A stretch of 64,000 bases of DNA, from assembly GCF_000812565.1 (NCBI RefSeq), contig NZ_JTAM01000011.1, forward strand, positions 105,249 to 169,248, in the 5' to 3' direction. The DNA is from Flammeovirga sp. OC4. Lineage in GTDB: Bacteria; Bacteroidota; Bacteroidia; Cytophagales; Flammeovirgaceae. A model generated the notes under the pieces. It made no database searches. It was not told the origin of the DNA and was given only the letters and a program-made list of their open reading frames with translations. Position numbers and translations under genes: made by a program. Shown one piece after another: positions 1 to 8,274 of this stretch; position 1 is the first letter of the stretch, and every line of letters starts with the position of its first letter.

Positions 1-402
1 AGAGCAACTAAAAATGCAGGACTTTGGGACAACATTCAAAATATGGACAACGGCCTTGACACTATTGTTGGAGAAAGAGGAATCACGTTATCCGGAGGAC
101 AAAAACAAAGAGCTACCATAGCCAGAGCTATTTTGGGTACGCCTAGTATTTTGATTTTAGATGATAGCTTATCTGCGGTTGACACCAATACAGAAAACGA
201 AATTTTAAACAATTTACAAGAGGTGATGAAGGATAGAACTTCAGTAATTATCTCTCATAGGGTTTCATCTGTAAAATTGGCAGATAAAATTATTGTACTT
301 CACGAAGGCAATATCATTGAGCAAGGAACTCATGATGAGCTACTTAAAATTGAAGGACACTATCAATCACTTTACCAACAACAATCAGAGAGCAATAATT
401 AA
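1..402 (+). CDS. ABC transporter, C-terminal part of ATP-binding domain (partial)
   Basis: The frame is open from base 1, so the gene begins upstream of the window and only the last ~133 residues are visible. The signature LSGGQKQR is followed by the Walker B stretch ILILDDSLSAVDT and the switch histidine in VIISHRVSSV. The short tail QGTHDELLKIEGHYQSLY is typical of exporter half-transporters in which a membrane domain is fused to the nucleotide-binding domain (MdlA/LmrA/MsbA type). The protein presumably hydrolyses ATP at the inner membrane to drive export; the substrate cannot be read from this fragment. The stop at 400-402 is followed by 241 bp with no gene. Family assignment is secure, subfamily is not. 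Confidence 0.93.
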   Translation, partial: RATKNAGLWDNIQNMDNGLDTIVGERGITLSGGQKQRATIARAILGTPSILILDDSLSAVDTNTENEILNNLQEVMKDRTSVIISHRVSSVKLADKIIVLHEGNIIEQGTHDELLKIEGHYQSLYQQQSESNN

Positions 403-643
403 AGAATATTTGCAAATTATTAATTAGATTTGTTTCGATTCATAAGACAAATTAAACATTGAGTACCTGAAAAATGGTATTCTGATTTACCCGTTATAAT
501 GATTCAAATTTTTATAGTCTAATGATGGCTATAAGTAAAGACCTAATTTTAAATTAATTTTAGCTTACATCGTGTAAAGTTGATTTTCAATTTGTAAATT
601 ATCTGACATATCCTGTAAGCCGACAACGCTATCTTTTTAAAAT

Positions 644-1168
644 TTGAATACTCAAAACCAAATACATAAAATCTCTGAGAAAGAATTCAAAGAGCTCTTT
701 GATAAATACTATGATAGTATAAGGGGTTTCATCTTCTATAAAATTGGCGATATCGATCTTTCTGAAGACATTGCTCAAGAAACTTTTGTGAAATTTTGGG
801 AGTCAAGAGAAAAAGTAATTCTTGATACTGTAAAAACTTACCTCTATACCATTGCAAATAACTTAATGCTCAACCATATCAAACATGGAAAAGTTGTACT
901 ACAATTTGAGCAAAAACAAAACAAAAAAGATGGGGAAGTGGAAACAAATCCTGAATACAAAATGGAACTTGATGAGTTTCAATCTACATTAAATAAAACC
1001 ATCTCCGAGATTCCTGACAAAAGTAGAACTGTTTTTTTAATGAATAGAATTGATGGACTGACCTATACCGAAATCAGCGAAAGGTTAGGTGTGAGTGTCA
1101 AGGCCATTGAAAAAAGAATGTCGAAAGCCTTAAGTATTCTTAGAAAGGAATTGGATGTAAATATCTAA
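644..1168 (+). CDS. ECF-type RNA polymerase sigma factor
   Basis: A 174-residue sigma-70 family protein of the extracytoplasmic-function group. Region 2 is visible at residues ~12-70, with DLSEDIAQETFVKFW matching the core-binding and -10 recognition helices. Region 4 is at ~115-170, with YTEISERLGVSVKAIEKRM as the -35 helix-turn-helix. The start is a TTG codon: an in-frame TAA at 638-640 lies one codon upstream and no ATG occurs early in the frame. In Bacteroidota such factors usually sit beside a FecR-like anti-sigma and a SusC/D pair; here the next gene is adk, so it is an orphan. It resembles the expanded Bacteroides-type ECF families. The regulon cannot be inferred. Confidence 0.92.
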   Translation: MNTQNQIHKISEKEFKELFDKYYDSIRGFIFYKIGDIDLSEDIAQETFVKFWESREKVILDTVKTYLYTIANNLMLNHIKHGKVVLQFEQKQNKKDGEVETNPEYKMELDEFQSTLNKTISEIPDKSRTVFLMNRIDGLTYTEISERLGVSVKAIEKRMSKALSILRKELDVNI

Positions 1169-1274
1169 AATTACAGTCCAATTTATGCTTAATAGTTCAA
1201 TATAAACCGGTTGTATAAAGTTTAGAAATCATAAATGAGAGTTAATTTCATTAGAAAACTTTAATTGATTTTTG

Positions 1275-1282
1275 TATGTTTG
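1275..1282 (+). promoter_or_regulatory. Candidate adk promoter, -7 box TATGTTTG
   Basis: TATGTTTG fits the Bacteroidota TAnnTTTG -7 consensus and lies 66 bp before the adk ATG. The identical octamer also precedes trmB and the TPR gene at 61221. No clear TTTG -33 box is seen at the expected spacing, so this is a sequence-match call only. Confidence 0.5.
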
Positions 1283-1348
1283 CCATTTCTGAGTAGAGTC
1301 CTCTTACTCAGAGTAATATTTAATAACAAATAAACAAACAATAATAAT

Positions 1349-1921
1349 ATGATCAATCTTGTATTATTTGGCCCTCCAGGTGCAGGAAAGGGAACACAAA
1401 GTGATATGATTAAAGAAAAGTATAATCTTGTTCACTTGTCAACTGGAGATCTTCTTCGTGGTGAAATCAAAGCAGGGACTCCTCTTGGAATCAAAGCGAA
1501 AGAATTGATGGATCAAGGTCAATTAGTACCAGACGAGGTTGTGATTGGAATGATTGATTCTAAAATTAAAGCAAACAAAGAAGGTAATGGTTTTATCTTT
1601 GATGGTTTCCCTCGTACAGTAGCTCAAGCTGAAGCGTTAGATGGTTTAATGTCTGAAAATGATATTGCTATCTCAGGTATGGTTGCTCTTGATGTTGATG
1701 AGGAAGAATTAACAAAGAGAATCTTGAAGCGTGGTGAAACTTCAGGTCGTACTGATGACCAAAACGAAGACTTGATCCGTAATCGTGTAAAGGAGTACAA
1801 CACTAAAACGGCTCCTGTTGCGAACTTCTACGAAGCTCAAGGAAAATACAAAGCAATCGGCGGTGTAGGTTCTATTGAAGAGATCTTCACTAACTTATGT
1901 GCAGCGATCGATAGCTTATAA
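1349..1921 (+). CDS. adk: Adenylate kinase
   Basis: Adenylate kinase catalyses ATP + AMP to 2 ADP in the cytosol. The P-loop GPPGAGKGT is at residues 8-16. The AMP-binding segment STGDLLRGEI follows, then DGFPRTVAQAE, then the arginine-rich RGETSGRTDDQNEDLIRNR near residues 127-147. At 190 residues it is the short form: the LID is reduced and lacks the zinc-binding cysteines of longer bacterial enzymes. The ATG at 1349 gives the expected N-terminus directly before the P-loop. A TATGTTTG box lies upstream and a hairpin terminator directly downstream, so it is probably monocistronic. Confidence 0.98.
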   Translation: MINLVLFGPPGAGKGTQSDMIKEKYNLVHLSTGDLLRGEIKAGTPLGIKAKELMDQGQLVPDEVVIGMIDSKIKANKEGNGFIFDGFPRTVAQAEALDGLMSENDIAISGMVALDVDEEELTKRILKRGETSGRTDDQNEDLIRNRVKEYNTKTAPVANFYEAQGKYKAIGGVGSIEEIFTNLCAAIDSL

Positions 1922-1944
1922 TCAATATATTTATATTGCAGAGA

Positions 1945-1976
1945 AGGGGTATTACGAAGGTAATACCTCTTTTTTA
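1945..1976 (+). terminator. Rho-independent terminator of adk
   Basis: GGTATTAC (1948-1955) and GTAATACC (1960-1967) form an 8 bp stem with a GAAG loop, followed by a T run at 1970-1975. It begins 24 bp after the adk stop. Confidence 0.85.
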
Positions 1977-2351
1977 TTGGCTTAGAAAATATTCTACTCT
2001 TATTTTATTATTTAATTCATTGGTTTTAAAATTTGCTGAGCTTAATAGAAACCTAAATTTTGAAAGTGAAAATTCTCCGTTTTAGGTTATGAAGAAGTTA
2101 ATTTTTGAGAGAATAGTGGTTCTATAGTCGATAAAATTAACGAAATAATGTTCTAAAAAGGTGGATTTTCACCAAAAGAGAGGTTTTTATTATGCTCTAC
2201 TTCCAATCAGTTGTTAATAATAGTCATAGAGTTTCTGATCTTTCCCTACCTTTGCAGTTCGGCTTGAAAGTGAGTATTGCATCAATGCATTTTTGTCCTA
2301 TGCACCCTCCTCTCTTAAAAGCCTTATTATTCGACATTTAGCATAGAAAAA
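1977..2351. other. Intergenic region before obgE, with candidate promoter
   Basis: No open frame of note. TACCTTTG at 2247-2254 is a perfect TAnnTTTG -7 box and probably drives obgE, leaving a leader of roughly 90 nt. Otherwise this is AT-rich sequence without repeats that I can recognise. Confidence 0.5.
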
Positions 2352-3461
2352 ATGGCTTCATCAAATTTTATAGATTACGTAAAAATATTCACACGTTCAG
2401 GTTCTGGCGGATCTGGAGCAGTATCTTTTCGTAGAGAAAAACACGTACCGAAAGGTGGTCCTGACGGTGGTGATGGTGGACGAGGTGGACATATCATCTT
2501 AAAAGCTGATAAACAACTTTGGACTTTATTACACCTGAAATACCGTAAACACGTTCATGGAAACAATGGAGAAAGTGGTCAAGGTACAGGTAAAAGTGGG
2601 GCCGAAGGTGAAGATATTATCCTTAATGTGCCTTTGGGAACAATCGCAAAAGACGCTGAAACAGGAGAAAAACTTTGTGAGCTGACAGAAGACGGTCAGG
2701 AAATCATCTTGATGAAAGGTGGCCGTGGTGGATTAGGTAACAGAAACTTTAAAACTGCTACCAATCAAACGCCTCGTTACGCTCAGCCGGGTGAAGACTG
2801 CCAAGAAGCTTGGGTGATTCTTGAGTTAAAAGTATTGGCAGATGTAGGTCTTGTTGGATTCCCTAATGCGGGTAAATCTACTTTACTTTCTGTCCTTTCA
2901 GCAGCAAAACCTGAAATCGCTGACTACCCATTTACAACAATGGTTCCTAACCTTGGTGTGATTTCTTACCGTGATAATCGTTCATTTGTCATGGCGGATA
3001 TTCCTGGTATCATCGAAGGTGCGGCAGAAGGAAAAGGCTTGGGTATTCGTTTCTTACGACATATCGAGCGTAACTCTGTATTACTATTCATGGTTCCTGC
3101 AGACAGTGAAGATGTAGCGCATGATTACCAAGTATTAGTCAACGAATTGACAAAATACAACCCTGAGTTATTGGATAAAAACCGTCTTTTAGCCATCACT
3201 AAAAGCGATATGCTGGATGAAGAGCTAGAGGAAATGATCTCTGAGACACTTCCAGAAGGCGTACCTTATGTATTTATTTCTTCACTCGCCCAAAAAGGTA
3301 TTCCTGAACTAAAAGACATGCTTTGGGAAGCCATCAATGACGGCGTAGAAGAAGAAGTTCAAGAGTTTGTAGAAGAAGATTACGAACCTCTACCAGACGC
3401 AGATTACAATCCTTATCAAGATCGAATTGATTTGGAAAATGAAGCGGATGAGGAAGAATAA
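2352..3461 (+). CDS. obgE: GTPase Obg (ribosome assembly)
   Basis: Obg is an essential GTPase that binds the 50S subunit during assembly and links it to growth control. The glycine-rich OBG fold occupies residues 1-160, including [17 protein letters not shown]. The G domain follows, with G1 GFPNAGKS at 169-176, G3 [14 protein letters not shown], and G4 TKSD. The last ~35 residues are acidic ([17 protein letters not shown]) in place of an ordered OCT domain. A length of 369 residues is normal for the short-tailed Bacteroidota form. It has its own terminator and ends tail-to-tail with dps. Confidence 0.97.
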   Translation: MASSNFIDYVKIFTRSGSGGSGAVSFRREKHVPKGGPDGGDGGRGGHIILKADKQLWTLLHLKYRKHVHGNNGESGQGTGKSGAEGEDIILNVPLGTIAKDAETGEKLCELTEDGQEIILMKGGRGGLGNRNFKTATNQTPRYAQPGEDCQEAWVILELKVLADVGLVGFPNAGKSTLLSVLSAAKPEIADYPFTTMVPNLGVISYRDNRSFVMADIPGIIEGAAEGKGLGIRFLRHIERNSVLLFMVPADSEDVAHDYQVLVNELTKYNPELLDKNRLLAITKSDMLDEELEEMISETLPEGVPYVFISSLAQKGIPELKDMLWEAINDGVEEEVQEFVEEDYEPLPDADYNPYQDRIDLENEADEEE

Positions 3462-3471
3462 AAATAATGAG

Positions 3472-3500
3472 AGGCAATTTCGAAAGAGATTGCCTTTTTT
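3472..3500 (+). terminator. Terminator of obgE
   Basis: AGGCAAT (3472-3478) pairs with ATTGCCT (3489-3495), followed by a T run to 3500. It starts 10 bp after the obgE stop. Confidence 0.85.
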
Positions 3501-3515
3501 GCTTTTTTGTATAAA

Positions 3516-3548
3516 AAGAGGTTACCTCATCAAAAAAGGTAACCTCTT
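3516..3548 (-). terminator. Terminator of dps
   Basis: An 11 bp perfect stem, AAGAGGTTACC (3516-3526) with GGTAACCTCTT (3538-3548). On the minus strand it is followed by a T-rich tract, and it lies ~40 bp past the dps stop. Confidence 0.8.
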
Positions 3549-3590
3549 AATACTTCAATCTATTCTAACTATTTTACTACTGATATCTTA

Positions 3591-4070
3591 TTATTTCAAC
3601 CAAGCTGCTAACATCCAAATTGTTTTCTCTTGCTCGCTGATCAATTCTGAAAGTAAAGCTACTGTACCTTCATCACCTGCATCAGATGCCTGCTCAATTA
3701 CTTCTCTTTCAATTTTTAATAATGTAGACAGGTTATTAACTACTAATTCTACTGAAGCCACATCAGTTGTAATGTTCTTTCCTTGCTCAATTTCCGATGC
3801 TTCTAAATAATCAGAAAAAGTATGCAACGGCTGTACTCCTAATGTCAAAATTCTTTCTGCAATCTCGTCAACGCGATCATTTGCACCTGTATATAACTCT
3901 TCAAATTTTGCGTGAAGTTCAAAGAAGTTTTTACCTTGAATATTCCAGTGTAAGCCTCTCAAATTCTGATAGTACAGTTGGAAGTTGGCTAATAAAGTGT
4001 TTAATCCTTGTCCTAATTGTGATGCTTTTTCTACATCAATTCCGATTATATTTAATGCTAAAGTATTCAT
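3591..4070 (-). CDS. dps: Dps-family DNA-protecting ferritin-like protein
   Basis: A miniferritin that forms a 12-mer, oxidises Fe(II) with peroxide and stores iron, protecting DNA. The inter-subunit ferroxidase ligands are visible: H41 in LRGLHWNIQG, H53 in FFELHAKFEELY, D68 and E72 in DRVDEIAER, with the family's H-x11-H-x14-D-x3-E spacing. Length (159 residues) is typical. The N-terminus has no long lysine-rich tail, so direct DNA binding is uncertain. A CACCTTTG element on the minus strand (4113-4120) could be its -7 region. It is a single gene, convergent with obgE. Peroxide or stationary-phase control is usual for the family but is not shown here. Confidence 0.95.
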   Translation of the reverse strand: MNTLALNIIGIDVEKASQLGQGLNTLLANFQLYYQNLRGLHWNIQGKNFFELHAKFEELYTGANDRVDEIAERILTLGVQPLHTFSDYLEASEIEQGKNITTDVASVELVVNNLSTLLKIEREVIEQASDAGDEGTVALLSELISEQEKTIWMLAAWLK

Positions 4071-4219
4071 GTTTATATCTATCTTTTTGTTTGTTTCTGA
4101 TTGATTACACTACAAAGGTGGTGGATTTTAATTATAAATAAAAATAATATGTTTTTATATAGATATAATAAAAAACTATAAACATAGAAATAAAAAAAGC
4201 ACAAGTTCCTCAACATCTA

Positions 4220-4280
4220 GCGCAAGTGTTAAGCGAAAGCGACACTTGTGCTGACATCTGTAAAAAGTCTGAAGACTTTT
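4220..4280. repeat. REP-like double hairpin, left flank of RAYT gene
   Basis: Hairpin 1 (4220-4251): CAAGTG pairs with CACTTG around GC/GC, with TTAA opposite AC/TC in an internal loop, plus outer GC/GC pairs. Hairpin 2 (4263-4280): AAAAGTCT and AGACTTTT with a GA loop. The gap is 11 bp. The unit is inverted relative to the one at 4947-5006, on the other side of the transposase-like gene. Confidence 0.9.
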
Positions 4281-4320
4281 AGATAATAATCTATTCCAAA
4301 GAAATAATGTAGAGCTTTAC

Positions 4321-4872
4321 CTAAATCAGCTCAACATCCAACACTTTCAAGGTTTTACCTGAATAATTTCCAGCACTTGAATACAGATATTCATCAGGTT
4401 CATTGACTATTCCCTCTTTGAGAGGATTATCATGAATATAATTTAACTTTTGAGAAAGTGAATCAGAGCTCGTAAGCATTTTTGGACAATTATGCTGTTG
4501 CCAGAATTGATATCTGGTATTATTTTTATTTCTTTGACCTGTTTTTTCAAACATCCAAATCAACCATTTTTTCCTACTCTCAACTGGATTATTTTTAATT
4601 GCATTAATGATTTTAAGAGACGTAAACTTCTTCATATCTCTAAGGATATATTCTAGCTTATTATCTTCATTATTCGATATTATAAGATGAATATGATTAG
4701 TCATGACAACGTAAGCATGTAATGCCAACCCTTTATTTTTTTGACAATATTTCAAGCTATCAATAATGATGTCTTTGTATTCTTTTCTTGTAAAAACATC
4801 AATCCAATGAACTACAGAAAGTGTAACAAAATAGCATTTAGTCTGATCTAGAATTTTGTATTTTCTACTCAT
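4321..4872 (-). CDS. REP-associated tyrosine transposase (RAYT, IS200/Y1-like)
   Basis: A Y1 HUH-type single-strand nuclease of the RAYT group, which in other bacteria cuts and processes REP hairpins. The metal-binding HUH motif is HIHLII within VVMTNHIHLII. The catalytic tyrosine is expected in LNYIHDNPLKEGIV, followed by YLYSSAGNYSG. RAYT-typical N-terminal features MSRKYKILDQTKCYFVTLS and the WIDVFTRKEY segment are present. The start chosen is the ATG at 4872, where family members normally begin; an upstream ATG at 4923 would add 17 residues. The gene lies between two inverted double-hairpin units (4220-4280, 4947-5006), the classic RAYT/REP arrangement. It looks intact. Confidence 0.9.
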   Translation of the reverse strand: MSRKYKILDQTKCYFVTLSVVHWIDVFTRKEYKDIIIDSLKYCQKNKGLALHAYVVMTNHIHLIISNNEDNKLEYILRDMKKFTSLKIINAIKNNPVESRKKWLIWMFEKTGQRNKNNTRYQFWQQHNCPKMLTSSDSLSQKLNYIHDNPLKEGIVNEPDEYLYSSAGNYSGKTLKVLDVELI

Positions 4873-4946
4873 TTTTGAATCGTTATTGTAATAGTTAGTT
4901 TTTAATGTTGCCACTTTGAGCATGAGAGCTTTTCTTGTGGGATTAT

Positions 4947-5006
4947 AAGTCTACAGACTTATTAAAAATACCAGCACAAGTCTCGCCTGCGGCTTAAGAC
5001 TTGCGC
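4947..5006. repeat. REP-like double hairpin, right flank of RAYT gene
   Basis: Hairpin 2 (4947-4960): AAGTCT, AC, AGACTT. Hairpin 1 (4974-5006): CAAGTC pairs with GACTTG, with inner GCC/GGC and TTAA on one side. Compared with the left-flank unit, the closing pair of the six-base stem is changed on both arms, so pairing is kept. It ends 20 bp before the oligopeptidase B stop codon. Confidence 0.9.
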
Positions 5007-5026
5007 TAGTAAATTAGTTTTATTTC

Positions 5027-7105
5027 TTATCGATCAATCGCCACCATTTGCTCTGGAGCTACAATAGCAAAGATTGTTGCATATTCAAATGCTACTTCTT
5101 TAAAACGCTGGAAACGACCTGAAGCACCACTGTGACCTGCCTCCATGTTTGTCTTAAGCATAATGTAATTATCACTTGTACTTTCTTGACGAAGTTTAGC
5201 TACCCATTTTGTAGGCTCCCAATATTGTACTTGAGAATCATGCAAGCCAGAAGTCACCAACATGTGTGGATAGTCTTTTTTCTCTACCTGATCATAAGGA
5301 GAATAAGACAACATGTAGTCATAATACTTCTTCTCGTTTGGATTACCCCACTCATCATACTCACCGGTAGTCAATGGAATAGATTCATCCAACATCGTTG
5401 TCACTACATCCACAAATGGTACGTCTGAGATGACGAATTTATAAAGATCAGGACGAGCATTTACCACAGCGCCCATCAATAATCCACCAGCAGAACCACC
5501 ATTGATCACAAACTTTTCTGCAGATGTATATTTTTCTTCAATTAAGAATTCTGAACAGGCGATGAAATCGGTGAATGTATTTTTCTTCTTCAACATTTTA
5601 CCGTCTTCATACCAAGCTCTACCTAAATCTTCTCCACCTCTGATATGAGCAATCGCGAAAGCGAAACCTCTTTCCATCAAACTAATTCTTGAGGGTGAAA
5701 AGGCTACATCATAAGAAATACCATAAGAGCCGTAACCCGTCATGTACAGTGGGTTTTGGCCGTTCAACTCAAAACCTTTTTTATACACTACAGAAATAGG
5801 CACTTTTACACCATCTTTTGCGGTAGCATACAAACGTTTTGCTTCGTAATCTTGTGGATCAAATTTGCCTAAAACCTTTTGTTGTTTTAGTAAAACTCTT
5901 GATCTATCCACCATATTGTAATCATATTCTGAATAAGGTGTTGTCAAAGAATTGTAGCCAAAACGTAAGATATCAGTGTTGAAATCAGGATTGGCACCAG
6001 ACCAAGCACTGTAAGTCTCTTCTCCAAAATCTAAATAGTGCTCTGATCCATCTTCCCATTTAATGATACGGATATGTACCAAACCATCTCTTCTCTCTTC
6101 AATTACATAGAAGTTTTTGAAGATATCCAAGCCTTCAAGAAGTGTATCTGTTCTGTGTGCAATTACTTCTTCCCAATTGTTTTTATCAGTAGTATCAGCA
6201 TCTTCTGCCACTTTCATCAATCGGAAGTTTTTCGCATCCCAGTTGGTTACGATATAAAAATGACCATTGAAATGAGAGACGCTATATTCGTGCTTTCTTT
6301 CTCTTGAAATAAAAGGTTTGAATTCTCCAAACGGATCATTGGCTTTCAGAATTCTAGTCTCTGTAGTCAATGTAGAACCAGATTCAATCGCTAAATATTC
6401 TCTTGATTTTGTTCTTCTAACCCCAATCCAGAATGTATCATCTTTTTCCTCATAAACCATTACGTCTTCCGACTGAGGAGTACCTAAAGTGTGTCTCCAT
6501 ACTTTATCTGGACGCAATGTTTCTTTGTCTTGAGTCGTGTAAAAAACAGTTTTTCCATCAGCCGCCCAAACTGCATCGCCTGAGGTTTCTTCTAATACAT
6601 CTTCAAGGTTTTCACCTGTAGAAAGGTCTCTGAAACGAACAGTATATATTCTTCTTCCGACAATATCCTCCGCATAGGCAATTTTATTCTGATCCTCGCC
6701 TACGGTCATTCCTCCCACTTTATAATAAGATTTATCTTTTGCTTCAATATTCGCATCAATCAAAATCTCTTCTTCCGCTTCTAATGAACCTTTTTTACGG
6801 CAGTAAATAGGGTACTCCCCTCCTTCCACATAGCGTACATAATAATAGTAATCTCTTGCTTTATAAGGAACAGATTCGTCTTTCTCTTGAATACGTCCTT
6901 TTAGCTCTTCAAACAAATCTTTCTCGAATTGCTTGTGTTCAGACATTACATCATCAATGTATTTATTTTCGGCATTGAGATAATCAATTACTTCTTGATT
7001 TTCTCTATCTCGCATCCAATAATAAGGGTCAACTCTTTGGTCGCCATGGGTTTCTAATGTCTTAGGCTCCTTACGAGCTATAGGGGGTTGGATATTTTTA
7101 TTCAT
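5027..7105 (-). CDS. ptrB: Oligopeptidase B (S9A serine peptidase)
   Basis: A prolyl-oligopeptidase-family peptidase that cuts short peptides after basic residues. Residues ~1-430 form the seven-bladed propeller that excludes large substrates, and ~430-692 form the alpha/beta hydrolase domain. The catalytic triad is S538 in NGGSAGGLLMGAV, D623 in TSGLHDSQVQYWEP and H658 in EAGHSGASGR. The stretch GYGSYGISYD and the acidic pair in EYDEWGNP fit oligopeptidase B rather than prolyl oligopeptidase. There is no signal peptide, so it is probably cytosolic. It is divergent from the small TPR-like gene at 7380 across 274 bp. Confidence 0.93.
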   Translation of the reverse strand: MNKNIQPPIARKEPKTLETHGDQRVDPYYWMRDRENQEVIDYLNAENKYIDDVMSEHKQFEKDLFEELKGRIQEKDESVPYKARDYYYYVRYVEGGEYPIYCRKKGSLEAEEEILIDANIEAKDKSYYKVGGMTVGEDQNKIAYAEDIVGRRIYTVRFRDLSTGENLEDVLEETSGDAVWAADGKTVFYTTQDKETLRPDKVWRHTLGTPQSEDVMVYEEKDDTFWIGVRRTKSREYLAIESGSTLTTETRILKANDPFGEFKPFISRERKHEYSVSHFNGHFYIVTNWDAKNFRLMKVAEDADTTDKNNWEEVIAHRTDTLLEGLDIFKNFYVIEERRDGLVHIRIIKWEDGSEHYLDFGEETYSAWSGANPDFNTDILRFGYNSLTTPYSEYDYNMVDRSRVLLKQQKVLGKFDPQDYEAKRLYATAKDGVKVPISVVYKKGFELNGQNPLYMTGYGSYGISYDVAFSPSRISLMERGFAFAIAHIRGGEDLGRAWYEDGKMLKKKNTFTDFIACSEFLIEEKYTSAEKFVINGGSAGGLLMGAVVNARPDLYKFVISDVPFVDVVTTMLDESIPLTTGEYDEWGNPNEKKYYDYMLSYSPYDQVEKKDYPHMLVTSGLHDSQVQYWEPTKWVAKLRQESTSDNYIMLKTNMEAGHSGASGRFQRFKEVAFEYATIFAIVAPEQMVAIDR

Positions 7106-7211
7106 ATTTATGTCTTTATCCTACAAAAATAATCAGATCTTAAAATAAGTAGGTCATTCGTGTAACCTTTTATGCTGTAAAACCTAAGTTTATTGAAAAT
7201 GAACACCTTAG

Positions 7212-7247
7212 CTGTTCAAACAGTGTATTTACTGTTCGTTTTCGAAC
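7212..7247. promoter_or_regulatory. Two short palindromes in a divergent intergenic region
   Basis: CTGTT-CA-AACAG (7212-7223) and GTTCG-TTTT-CGAAC (7234-7247) lie 10 bp apart between ptrB and the gene at 7380. No T run follows, so an operator is more likely than a terminator. The binding protein is unknown. Confidence 0.35.
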
Positions 7248-7379
7248 GTGATTTTAAATAAAAAAGTGATGAATATCAATATATTTTACTGACTTTCAAC
7301 TACTTATGTTTTTATGGCACAGATATAGAATAATTGTTAGTGTGTCAAATTAATTTCAAAAACATAATTCATAAATATC

Positions 7380-7787
7380 ATGAAAACTATTTTCTTAACG
7401 CTTACAATATTAATCTCAAGTTTTGTTTCAGTATTTGCCAATACATCAGATTTAGAAGCACCCAACGATGAAAAAAGTGCAATGCTTATAAAGAAGGTTC
7501 AAAAAGCAGATAAAAACGATTGGGTTACTTTAAAAGATGCAGCTTTATTTACAATCAACTGGAATGGTGATTTAGAAATGGCCAAACAATGGATTGATAA
7601 AGCAATTACAATAGATAAAAATGCTTTAACATTAGAAGTTTTAGGAGATTATTATGTTAGAACTCGCAATGTTGAAAAAGCAACTGAAACTTATTTTAAA
7701 GCTCTTGAGGAAGGAGTTACAAGTTTAGGTAAAGAAGATATGGAACGTATACAACGTAAAGTGTTAGTTTACGCTAGAATGAAATAA
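7380..7787 (+). CDS. Small secreted TPR-like protein
   Basis: A 135-residue protein with a signal peptide (residues 1-20, ending VSVFAN), so exported to the periplasm. The rest is helical, with TPR-like repeats: WNGDLEMAKQWIDKAITID, then LEVLGDYYVRTRNVEKATET. It is too small for a full TPR superhelix (about two repeats). No catalytic motif is visible. It has its own terminator and no operon partner. Function unknown; a periplasmic adaptor role is possible but not shown. Confidence 0.75.
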   Translation: MKTIFLTLTILISSFVSVFANTSDLEAPNDEKSAMLIKKVQKADKNDWVTLKDAALFTINWNGDLEMAKQWIDKAITIDKNALTLEVLGDYYVRTRNVEKATETYFKALEEGVTSLGKEDMERIQRKVLVYARMK

Positions 7788-7842
7788 AAAAGATTTGGAA
7801 TATCCGTATTCCGATGACTATCATATATTCATAACACTCATG

Positions 7843-7880
7843 AAGCCAAGAGGTTTGTTTGCCTCTTGGCTTTTTCTTTT
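7843..7880 (+). terminator. Terminator of the small TPR-like gene
   Basis: AAGCCAAGAGG (7843-7853) and CCTCTTGGCTT (7862-7872) form an 11 bp stem followed by TTTTCTTTT. Confidence 0.9.
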
Positions 7881-7898
7881 TTATATTGATTGACAAGT

Positions 7899-8165
7899 AC
7901 AGTGTAAACTAAATTTTCGAATATTTATGGTATTTAGAAATCAGGAGATTTCTGTTGATCTGTAGGACACGAATGACGCTATCGCTTAACATTCGCGCCA
8001 GTGGACTTTCTACCCAATTCGTTTGGTACTGCTTTCCTTGGCCTTGAATTTTTTGCTTTGTTTTTGTTTCAAGACAAAATGAAGAAGAAGGAAGTTTGAA
8101 AGTAGACCCTATAAATCCTTGTAGATAGGTCAATTAAAAGTTGATGATAATTTAGTTTACAATGT
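7899..8165. repeat. MITE-like repeat, family B, short copy (267 bp)
   Basis: The ends form ~17 bp terminal inverted repeats: ACAGTGTAAACTAAATT at the left and the complement of ACATTGTAAACTAAATT at the right, with one mismatch. Inside are AGAAATC-AGGA-GATTTCT and a REP-like hairpin at 7966-7999 in which CGAATG pairs with CATTCG around the same AC/TTAA internal loop as the RAYT-flank hairpins. The rest, up to an AAAATGAAGAAGAAGGAAG block, recurs at 13744-14155. A minus-strand open frame of 74 codons lies wholly inside the repeat and is not called as a gene. Confidence 0.85.
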
Positions 8166-8274
8166 AAGAAGTACTAAGACAAAATAAATAAGCATTAACG
8201 ATGATGCATTTTTTAGCTTAGTTCTTAGAAAAAAGTAAACTCAAATTATAACGATTCAAGCTAACGATTCTCTC

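Noticed and set aside
3427..3810. 127-codon plus-strand open frame overlapping obgE and dps
   Set aside because: It covers the end of obgE, two terminators and the antisense of dps, so it is a shadow.
4321..5006. Complete insertion sequence of the IS200/IS605 type
   Set aside because: The protein has RAYT-specific features, and the flanks are REP-type units at many sites rather than standard IS ends, so it is called RAYT, not a self-mobile IS.
7909..8133. 74-codon minus-strand open frame
   Set aside because: It lies wholly within the family B repeat, with no recognisable domain. It reflects the repeat, not a gene.
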